Source: Ilumatobacter sp. (GTDB lineage Bacteria; Actinomycetota; Acidimicrobiia; Acidimicrobiales; Ilumatobacteraceae). Taken from it: a DNA stretch of 9,443 bases. Below, piece by piece: positions 1 through 4,977 of this stretch (position 1 is its first letter; the number at the start of each line of letters is the position of its first letter). Made by a program: the position numbers and the translations under genes. A model generated the notes under the pieces. It was not told the origin of the DNA and searched no databases. It was given only the letters and a program-made list of their open reading frames with translations. Location: contig JAJCXU010000409.1 in the NCBI GenBank assembly GCA_029263275.1, forward strand, positions 1-9,443. Reading direction: 5' to 3'.

Positions 1-98
1 TCACGTATGCCGAGAGCGCAACGGTCCTCGAGTCGAACGATCTGATCGTGGTTGCCGGCCACCGAGCCGACATCGAACGATTCGCCAACGCCACCTGA
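1..98 (+). CDS. C-terminal end of a protein with a TrkA-C (RCK C-terminal)-like domain (5' partial)
   Basis: The frame starting at position 3 is open from the window edge to a TGA at 96-98 and encodes 31 residues. They read ...VLESNDLIVVAGHRADIERFAN.., which looks like the last strand and helix of a TrkA-C domain, where a 'gD.l.v.G....l..f' pattern is usual. That domain occurs in potassium uptake and channel regulators and in some ion antiporters, where it binds a small ligand in the cytoplasm. Most of the gene lies outside the window, so the whole protein cannot be named. It is on the same strand as the aminotransferase that follows after 56 bases, and cotranscription is possible. Confidence 0.6.
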   Translation, partial: TYAESATVLESNDLIVVAGHRADIERFANAT

Positions 99-154
99 CG
101 TTCCCCGAGCTTCCGGCACACATCGTGCCGTGCACCGTCTGTCACGATGGGTCG

Positions 155-1432
155 ATGAACCTCGACGATGCCGTGGCAGCAGCCCGAGCGACGTACGCCG
201 CGGCTCGGCCGATCAGTGCACAGTGGGCGGAGCGCGCCACGACGGTCCTGCCCGGCGGAAACACACGCTCGGTGCTGCAGTTCGACCCCTTCCCCTTCCG
301 GATCGAGCGCGCCCAGGATCAGCACCTGTGGGATGTCGATGGACACCGCTACCTCGACCTGCTGGGCAACTACACCGCCGGACTGCTCGGCCACTCACCA
401 CAACCGGTCCTCGACGCAGCCCGCGCCGCGCTCGAGTCAGGTTGGTCGCTTGGCTCGGTGCACACCGACGAAGTCACGCTTGCCGAGTTGCTCGTCGACC
501 GCTTCGCCTCGATCGAGCAACTGCGATTCACCAACTCCGGCACCGAAGCCAACCTGATGGCGCTGGCGCTTGCGACGCATCACACCGGTCGATCGAAGAT
601 CGTGGTGTTCCAGAACGGCTACCACGGCGGCGTGCTCACCTTCGGCGCTCAGACCAACCCGGTCAACGTGCCCCACGACTGGGTGGTCCTTCCGTACAAC
701 GATGCCGACGCAGCACGCTCGGCGTTCGATGATCAACGCGACGACATCGCTGCTGTGTTGGTCGAACCGATGCAAGGTTCGGGTGGATGCATCCCGGGCG
801 ATCCCGAGTTTCTCGCCACGTTGCGCACGCTCTGTTCCGAGTCCGGCGCCCTGCTGATCTTCGACGAAGTGATGACCTCACGCTTCGCTCCAGGTGGCGC
901 CCAGCAGGTGCTCGGCATCAGTCCGGACCTCACCACGTTGGGGAAGTATCTCGCTGGCGGTCTCACGTTTGGAGCGTTTGGCGGCCGACGTGACGTGATG
1001 GTCGCGTTCGATCCATCCGCTGGCGGTGCGCTCGGCCACGCGGGCACCTTCAACAACAATGTGCTGTCGATGGCCGCTGGCGTCGCCGCGTTGACCGACG
1101 TGCTGACCGACGACCGGCTCGCCGCGACGAACCGGCGCGGTGAGCTCCTCCGTCTCGGACTGAACGAGCGATTCGCGACACACGGGCTGCCGATGATCGC
1201 GACGGGCACGCAGTCGTTGATGGCCGTGCACGGCACGCCGGGCCCGGTCAGGTCAGCAATGGATCTTGCGGATGCCGATGACCGCTGGAAGGAGCTGCTC
1301 TTCTTCCACCTGCTCGATGCCGGCATCTACACCGCGCGACGCGGCTTCATCGCCCTGTCGATCGAAGCCACCGACGCCGACATCGATCATGTCCTGCGCG
1401 CCGTCGACGCGTTCTGCGAAACCCACGCCTGA
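155..1432 (+). CDS. Class III PLP-dependent aminotransferase, glutamate-1-semialdehyde aminomutase-like
   Basis: A 425-residue cytoplasmic fold-type I PLP enzyme, about full length for the family. Seen: WDVDGHRYLDLLGNYTAGLLGH near the N-terminus; NSGTEA (127-132), the usual phosphate-binding and substrate segment; FDEVMTSR with Asp237, expected to contact the pyridine nitrogen; and TTLGKYLAGG with Lys264 as the likely Schiff-base lysine, followed by GAFGGR. A late GHAGTFNNN segment also fits. The closest recognisable relatives are HemL-like 2,1-aminomutases. No heme genes are nearby, so a different amino-ketone or amino-acid substrate is equally likely. I chose ATG 155; an in-frame GTG at 125 would add ten residues (PCTVCHDGS..) that do not look like family sequence. 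Neither start has a strong Shine-Dalgarno. It converges on the ABC permease gene with a 32-base gap. Family call firm, substrate unknown. Confidence 0.9.
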   Translation: MNLDDAVAAARATYAAARPISAQWAERATTVLPGGNTRSVLQFDPFPFRIERAQDQHLWDVDGHRYLDLLGNYTAGLLGHSPQPVLDAARAALESGWSLGSVHTDEVTLAELLVDRFASIEQLRFTNSGTEANLMALALATHHTGRSKIVVFQNGYHGGVLTFGAQTNPVNVPHDWVVLPYNDADAARSAFDDQRDDIAAVLVEPMQGSGGCIPGDPEFLATLRTLCSESGALLIFDEVMTSRFAPGGAQQVLGISPDLTTLGKYLAGGLTFGAFGGRRDVMVAFDPSAGGALGHAGTFNNNVLSMAAGVAALTDVLTDDRLAATNRRGELLRLGLNERFATHGLPMIATGTQSLMAVHGTPGPVRSAMDLADADDRWKELLFFHLLDAGIYTARRGFIALSIEATDADIDHVLRAVDAFCETHA

Positions 1433-1464
1433 CCCCACTTGGGACGTAGTCAGAAGATTTGAGG

Positions 1465-2220
1465 TCAGACGTCGCGGCGGTTGTTGACCACCATGCCGCC
1501 GACGACCAGCGCCAAGGTGACGAGGCCGAAGAAGATGCCTCCGGAGATGCGTCCGCCAGGTCCGTCGTTCGGGTCAGGAATCACCAGGGCAAACGCCGAC
1601 GTGTACGGCAGGAACTTCTGCGGGTCTTCGACACCTGCCACGGACAACACCCCGCTCAGGATCCCCTCGATCAGGAGCGGCCACAAGATGATGATCGACA
1701 CCGCAGCTGGCGCATTGCGCAGGAGCAACCCGAGGCCGTAGCCGAACAGGGCCAGGAGACCAGCGAGTACGATGACACCGAAGAACGACGCGAGCGAACC
1801 ATCGTCGCCCGACAGCCCGACGTCAGCGTCGCGCCCGTTGAGCAGCACGCTGCCGACGATGTAGGAACTGGTGACCGCAACGGCACCGACGACCAGGCCG
1901 AACAGCACCGACACAATCGCCTTGGCGGCAAACACCATCGTGCGGTTCGGCGTCGCCGCAAGCGTCGGCCTGATCGTGTTGTGGCCGAACTCCGAGGTGA
2001 TGCCCAGTGAGGTGGCGACACCGATCATCATCGACACGAGGATCGAGAACGCTCCAATCATTCCCATCAGATCGGCGTTGGTGAAGTCTTGCGGGTCAGA
2101 GGAGAGCAGGCCGACGAGCCCCGTGATCACGACGAGCGCAACGACGGCGCCGACCGGCAGCCAGATGTTGAGGCGCACGGTGCGCAACTTGAAGAACTCA
2201 GATCGCAGCAGATTGATCAC
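1465..2220 (-). CDS. ABC-2 type transporter permease
   Basis: A 251-residue integral membrane protein, the channel subunit of the exporter whose ATPase lies immediately upstream. It opens with LLRSEFFKLRTVR, the amphipathic lead-in common to ABC-2 permeases. About six hydrophobic segments follow, near residues 17-39, 54-75, 99-127, 142-166, 171-193 and 225-245. Between helices 2 and 3 the loop ITSEFGHNTIRPTLAATPNR is a typical coupling-helix motif of this family ('E...gTir.tL..tP.R'). It ends in VVNNRRDV. The start is GTG 2218-2220, which overlaps the ATPase stop by 4 bases (GTGA), so translation is probably coupled. The substrate cannot be read from sequence; relatives export antibiotics, lipids or peptides, or act in self-resistance. 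Confidence 0.9.
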   Translation of the reverse strand: MINLLRSEFFKLRTVRLNIWLPVGAVVALVVITGLVGLLSSDPQDFTNADLMGMIGAFSILVSMMIGVATSLGITSEFGHNTIRPTLAATPNRTMVFAAKAIVSVLFGLVVGAVAVTSSYIVGSVLLNGRDADVGLSGDDGSLASFFGVIVLAGLLALFGYGLGLLLRNAPAAVSIIILWPLLIEGILSGVLSVAGVEDPQKFLPYTSAFALVIPDPNDGPGGRISGGIFFGLVTLALVVGGMVVNNRRDV

Positions 2221-3236
2221 GACGGGCCGTCCTGACTCGGGCCCGATGCGCCGGGTGGTGGCAGCGATGAAGACCGTGGCGGTGGTGGGGCTGCTACTGG
2301 CGGCGACGTGGGCGCGCTGGCTGCCGGAGGTGGTGCCGTCGATGCGTATACCTGCACGTCGGCGGTGGCACGGAGGAAGGCATCCTCGAGCGAGTCGAGT
2401 TGTGTCGAGAGTTCGTGCAGCACGATGTTGTCGCGAGCGGCGATCTCACCGACGTCGGCCGCGGTCAAGCCGTGGACATCGGCACGGTTTCCGTCGAGCC
2501 GAGTCACCGACGTGGCCGACGTGCCGATCGCCGAGAGCAGGCGCTCGATCTCGGGGGCTCCGACTCGTGTCCACTTGGTCGAGTGCCGAGCGACGAACTG
2601 GTCGACCGAACACTGCTCGATGAGGTGGCCTTTGCCGATCACGACGAGGTCGTCTGCCATCAGTGCGATCTCGGCGAGGAGGTGGCTACTGACCAGCACG
2701 GTCTTGCCGCCGCGCGCGAAGTGCGTGAGGATTTCGCGAATCCAGCGGATGCCCTCGGGGTCGAGGCCATTGGCCGGCTCGTCGAGGATCACGGTGCCGG
2801 GGTCGCCGAGCATGACTCCGGCCAGACCCAGCCGGTGCTTCATGCCGAGGGAGTATCCCTTGACGCGACGATTCGCCGCGTCGGTCAGCCCCACCAGCTC
2901 CAGTGCTTCGTCGACGCGTGCCGTTGGAATGCCGTTCGACATCGCCATCCAGCGAAGATGGTTACGACCGCTCCGCCCAGGGTGCACGTAGCCCGCGTCG
3001 AGGAGCGACCCGACTTCGTACAGCGGGTTGACGATCGATCGGTACGCCCGGCCCGCGAAGGTCGCGGAGCCACCATTGACAGTGTCGAGGCCGAGCATGC
3101 AGCGCATCGTCGTGCTCTTCCCCGAACCGTTCGGGCCGAGAAAGCCCGTCACCCGCCCTGGCAGGGCATCGAAGCTCAGATCATCGACGGCCACCACGCC
3201 GCCGAACCGCTTGGTGATGTTCCGTACCTCGATCAC
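2217..3236 (-). CDS. ABC-2 type transporter ATP-binding protein with proline-rich C-terminal tail
   Basis: A 339-residue cytoplasmic ATPase that pairs with the downstream permease (BcrA/DrrA-like arrangement). Seen: Walker A GPNGSGKST (34-42); a degenerate signature YSLGMKHRLG (128-137), common in this subfamily; Walker B VILDEP (149-154) and D-loop GLDP; switch His185 in SSHLLAEI. There is no Gln between Walker A and the signature, so the usual Q-loop glutamine is absent. The corresponding stretch reads VGSLLDAGYVHPGRSGRNHL, which I recognise as a recurrent variant of this family. A regulatory-type domain follows (about 200-297), then a 42-residue Pro/Ala/Ser tail (298-339), unusual here. 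I chose GTG 3234-3236, which gives a conventional start (VIEVRNITKRFGG). The frame stays open upstream, but that part lies antisense to the neighbouring crotonase gene and lacks family sequence. TACGGT sits 6 nt before this GTG, suggesting a leaderless mRNA. Confidence 0.92.
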   Translation of the reverse strand: MIEVRNITKRFGGVVAVDDLSFDALPGRVTGFLGPNGSGKSTTMRCMLGLDTVNGGSATFAGRAYRSIVNPLYEVGSLLDAGYVHPGRSGRNHLRWMAMSNGIPTARVDEALELVGLTDAANRRVKGYSLGMKHRLGLAGVMLGDPGTVILDEPANGLDPEGIRWIREILTHFARGGKTVLVSSHLLAEIALMADDLVVIGKGHLIEQCSVDQFVARHSTKWTRVGAPEIERLLSAIGTSATSVTRLDGNRADVHGLTAADVGEIAARDNIVLHELSTQLDSLEDAFLRATADVQVYASTAPPPAASAPTSPPVAAPPPPRSSSLPPPGASGPSQDGPS

Positions 3237-3242
3237 GGCGTC

Positions 3243-3248
3243 ACCGTA
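3243..3248 (-). promoter_or_regulatory. Candidate -10 box (TACGGT) for a leaderless ABC exporter transcript
   Basis: Read on the minus strand, TACGGT matches the actinobacterial -10 consensus TANNNT. It is followed by exactly 6 nt and then the GTG start of the ATP-binding gene. That spacing places the transcription start at the start codon itself. No Shine-Dalgarno is visible before this GTG, which agrees with leaderless initiation. No recognisable -35 is present. Inference from position and motif only. Confidence 0.4.
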
Positions 3249-3276
3249 GGCCAGCCCGTGCCGAGGCTGAGGCCAG

Positions 3277-3282
3277 TAGCGT
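3277..3282 (+). promoter_or_regulatory. Candidate -10 box (TAGCGT) for a leaderless crotonase transcript
   Basis: TAGCGT fits TANNNT and lies 6 nt before ATG 3289, the same geometry as the divergent box at 3243-3248. No purine-rich ribosome-binding site other than a weak CGGG precedes the ATG. The two -10 boxes lie 28 bases apart on opposite strands, so their upstream promoter regions would overlap. No clear -35 hexamer is seen. Confidence 0.4.
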
Positions 3283-3288
3283 CGCGGG

Positions 3289-3975
3289 ATGGAACTGACA
3301 CGACACGGTGATGTCTTCGTCTTGCGCATGGACGACGGTGAGAACCGGTTCAACCCGGCCTCGATTGCAGCAATTGAGTCGGCGCTCGACGACGTCATGG
3401 CGACACAGGCAGATGGCGAGGCACCCTGTGGATTGGTCACGACCGGAACCGGGAAGTTCTTCTCGAACGGGATCGACCTCGACTGGATGCTCAGCGGCGA
3501 CGTCGACGACCCCATGGCCTTCGTCGGCGACATGTCGCGGATGTGGGCCCGCGTGATGTCGCTGCCCATCCCGACCGTGGCGGCAATCAACGGTCATGCA
3601 TTCGCCGGCGGAGCGATGTTCTCGCTGGCTCACGATCACGTGCTGATGCGCTCGGATCGCGGCTACTGGTGCGTGAACGAGGCACTGCTGCGGATGCGGC
3701 TGACCGCGGGCATGCAAGCGATTCTGTCGGGACGACTCACGGCGCGGACGGCGCGGCGTGCCATCCTCACCGCACATCGCTTCGACGGCCCAGCGGCATT
3801 GGCGGCGGGCATTGCCGACGCCCTGCACGACGAGGACTCACTGCTGCCGCAGGCGATCGAATTGGCGCAGTCGCTCGCGCCCACGGCACATCCGATTCTC
3901 GGCGTGTTGAAGGAAGATCTGTACGCGTCGATCCTCCCCGCGTTGCGCGCTGGAGCGGGACCAGTGGCCTTCTGA
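3289..3975 (+). CDS. Enoyl-CoA hydratase/isomerase (crotonase) family protein, delta3,delta2-enoyl-CoA isomerase-like
   Basis: A 228-residue cytoplasmic crotonase-fold protein, slightly shorter than the usual 255-270 residues of bacterial hydratases. Seen: GKFFSNGIDLDWM (55-67), the first oxyanion-hole strand with the SNGIDL pattern; INGHAFAGGAMFSLAHDHVLM (from residue 100), whose FAGG backbone supplies the second oxyanion contact; and DRGYWCVNEALLRMRLTAGM, with Glu131 at the place of the catalytic acid/base. The latter segment resembles the short peroxisomal/plant enoyl-CoA isomerase branch ('drGf..mpEv.lgl.lp.gm') more than classic hydratases, which have a second catalytic Glu in the region where FAGGAMF lies here. 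A role in isomerising double bonds of unsaturated acyl-CoAs during beta-oxidation is therefore more likely than hydration. It stands alone, with no other beta-oxidation gene in view, and converges on the CAP gene. Confidence 0.85.
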   Translation: MELTRHGDVFVLRMDDGENRFNPASIAAIESALDDVMATQADGEAPCGLVTTGTGKFFSNGIDLDWMLSGDVDDPMAFVGDMSRMWARVMSLPIPTVAAINGHAFAGGAMFSLAHDHVLMRSDRGYWCVNEALLRMRLTAGMQAILSGRLTARTARRAILTAHRFDGPAALAAGIADALHDEDSLLPQAIELAQSLAPTAHPILGVLKEDLYASILPALRAGAGPVAF

Positions 3976-3987
3976 GTCAGGGTGAGC

Positions 3988-4005
3988 CGCTGCGCTAGCG
4001 CGGCG
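3988..4005. terminator. Perfect-to-near-perfect palindrome between convergent genes, possible bidirectional terminator
   Basis: Bases 3988-3996 and 3997-4005 form a 9-bp inverted repeat centred on GCGCTAGCGC, with one G-U type pair. If CTAG serves as the loop, a 7-bp GC-rich stem remains. It lies 12 bases past the crotonase stop and spans the CAP gene stop codon, so it could end transcripts from both sides. There is no T-run on either side, so intrinsic termination is unproven. Confidence 0.3.
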
Positions 4006-4666
4006 TGCCGAAGTCCTGCACCCAGTAGAGGCGACCATCGCTGTCTCGGCTGACCGAGATGCCGATGTGCGTGAAACTCGAATTCAAGATGTTGCGACGA
4101 TGGCCAGAGCTGTTCATCCATGCCGTCATCACCTGGGCGGGGGTGCGTTGGCCGCAGGCGATGTTCTCACCCCAGGTCCGAACGCGGAGGCCAGTACGAG
4201 CGATGCGATCGCCCGGATCGGAGCCATCGGTGCCGTCGTGGCTCAGCTGGCTGAGACAGTCGCGATGGAACTGATCTGCAGCATGTGCTTGAGCGGCCTG
4301 GGTGAGCTGTTCGTGATAGCTCACCGGTGCGACGCCGTTTGCAGCGCGGTACGCATTGACCGAGTCGAGAACCGCTTGGACCTCTGCTGACACAACGGGC
4401 CCACGAGGTGGAGGCGGATCGAGTCGATCGGCGCGCTGGAGTCCCGCTTGGAGCGATGCGGGACCGGAGATGCCTCCGCCCAGTGCGACCACGCTGGTCG
4501 AGGGGGCGGCAATGAAGAATGCACCTGCGGACAGTGAGACGCAGAGCATCGCTGACCGAAGGGTGGAGGGTCGACGCGTGCGCGCCGTGATCTGGGGCGT
4601 GGCATCGTGACGTCGAGCGGCCCGCTCATCCCGTCGCTCTCGTCGCCCGCGGGCGAGAGAGAACAT
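3995..4666 (-). CDS. Secreted CAP/SCP-domain (YkwD-like) protein
   Basis: From ATG 4664-4666 the product has 223 residues. A very basic N-terminus (RGRRERRDERAARRH) precedes a hydrophobic stretch near residues 36-61 (LRSAMLCVSLSAGAFFIAAP), which reads as a signal peptide or anchor. A short Pro-rich linker follows (DPPPPRGP), then a CAP domain from about 95 to 221. Family motifs: VLDSVNAYRAANGVAPV; LSHDG (141-145); GENIACG with Glu167; WMNSSGHRRNIL with His189; HIGISVSRDSDGRLYWVQDFG. His143, Glu167 and His189 would line the CAP cavity; Cys137 and Cys171 may form a disulphide. Bacterial YkwD-like proteins are extracytoplasmic and mostly uncharacterised. An upstream in-frame ATG at 4688-4690 adds 8 residues. 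I prefer 4666 because TAGCTT lies 7 nt before it. Divergent from the collagen-like gene. Confidence 0.9.
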   Translation of the reverse strand: MFSLARGRRERRDERAARRHDATPQITARTRRPSTLRSAMLCVSLSAGAFFIAAPSTSVVALGGGISGPASLQAGLQRADRLDPPPPRGPVVSAEVQAVLDSVNAYRAANGVAPVSYHEQLTQAAQAHAADQFHRDCLSQLSHDGTDGSDPGDRIARTGLRVRTWGENIACGQRTPAQVMTAWMNSSGHRRNILNSSFTHIGISVSRDSDGRLYWVQDFGTPR

Positions 4667-4673
4667 GCCGTGC

Positions 4674-4679
4674 AAGCTA
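4674..4679 (-). promoter_or_regulatory. Candidate -10 box (TAGCTT) for a leaderless CAP-protein transcript
   Basis: Read on the minus strand, TAGCTT matches TANNNT and is 7 nt from the ATG at 4664-4666. This is the third start in the window with such spacing. It lies inside the longer reading frame that would begin at 4690, so if it is the promoter, the longer start cannot be used from this transcript. No -35 match was seen. Confidence 0.35.
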
Positions 4680-4858
4680 CCCGAATCCATTGCTCAGATA
4701 TCGGCGCGGTCGCCGCCGCGCACGACTCTGATTGATCAATTCTTGAGGGTGCAACCACCTGGCGGGATGCGAGAGGAACCAGGCGAGGAGGGCAATCTGA
4801 CTGGGATGGGGGCTGCTGGGCCACCGCGGTTGGGTGGTGTCTGACTCTGTGGTCAGCG

Positions 4859-4882
4859 AAGACACTGATGAAGACACTGATG
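4859..4882. repeat. Two perfect tandem copies of a 12-bp unit (AAGACACTGATG)
   Basis: AAGACACTGATG occurs at 4859-4870 and again at 4871-4882 without mismatch. It sits 95 bases upstream of the collagen-like gene start, directly after the CTGAC-N6-GTCAG inverted repeat and before the candidate -10 at 4916. With only two copies it may be a slippage duplication or a tandem protein-binding site. Confidence 0.8.
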
Positions 4883-4963
4883 GTGAGATCTGAAGGGGAG
4901 TTACACGAACGGTGTTACGTTGGCGTGATCTTGTGATCGGCAGCGTGCCCTTTGCTCGTCGCT

Positions 4964-4968
4964 GGAGG
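4964..4968 (+). promoter_or_regulatory. Shine-Dalgarno GGAGG fixing the start of the collagen-like gene
   Basis: GGAGG (within GGAGGGG) ends 9 nt before ATG 4978. This supports 4978 rather than the in-frame GTG at 4912 as the start. The signal peptide also begins naturally there. Confidence 0.7.
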
Positions 4969-4977
4969 GGTGGGGTC

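Larger units (their letters stand above)
4691..4977. other. Intergenic region between divergent CAP and collagen-like genes
   Basis: About 290-310 non-coding bases, depending on the CAP start. Contents: a 10-bp palindrome ATTGATCAAT at 4731-4740; an inverted repeat CCACC-N7-GGTGG at 4821-4837; CTGAC-N6-GTCAG at 4841-4856; a 12-bp tandem duplication at 4859-4882; and TACGTT at 4916-4921, a possible -10 (TANNNT) for the collagen-like gene, which would give a leader of about 50 nt. Base composition is less GC-rich than the flanking CAP gene. No protein of family-like sequence is encoded here. Any of the inverted repeats could be an operator, but none is recognised. Confidence 0.5.

Noticed and set aside
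52..732. 226-codon open frame on the plus strand overlapping the aminotransferase
   Set aside because: Arg/Pro/Ser-rich translation with no motifs; it is a frame shadow of the aminotransferase, whose own frame shows clear PLP motifs.
733..1326. 197-codon antisense open frame within the aminotransferase
   Set aside because: Translation is low-complexity Ser/Arg/Pro without domain features; long antisense frames are expected in high-GC coding DNA.
1430..1467. Terminator between the convergent aminotransferase and permease genes
   Set aside because: TGACC and GGTCA at the two stop codons are complementary, but the stem is only 5 bp with a 28-nt loop and no T-run.
1871..2623. 250-codon plus-strand frame across the ABC permease/ATPase junction
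   Set aside because: Antisense to two genes with full family motifs and turns into an Arg-rich stretch typical of a shadow frame.
2400..3311. 303-codon plus-strand frame antisense to the ABC ATPase
   Set aside because: Asp/His/Val-rich antisense translation; the opposite frame has Walker A, signature and Walker B motifs.
3237..3590. N-terminal extension of the ABC ATPase to position 3590
   Set aside because: The added 118 residues lie antisense to the crotonase and show no family sequence; VIEVRNITKRFGG at 3236 is a conventional start.
3241..3828. 195-codon minus-strand frame inside the crotonase gene
   Set aside because: His/Arg/Gln-rich shadow of a gene with clear crotonase motifs.
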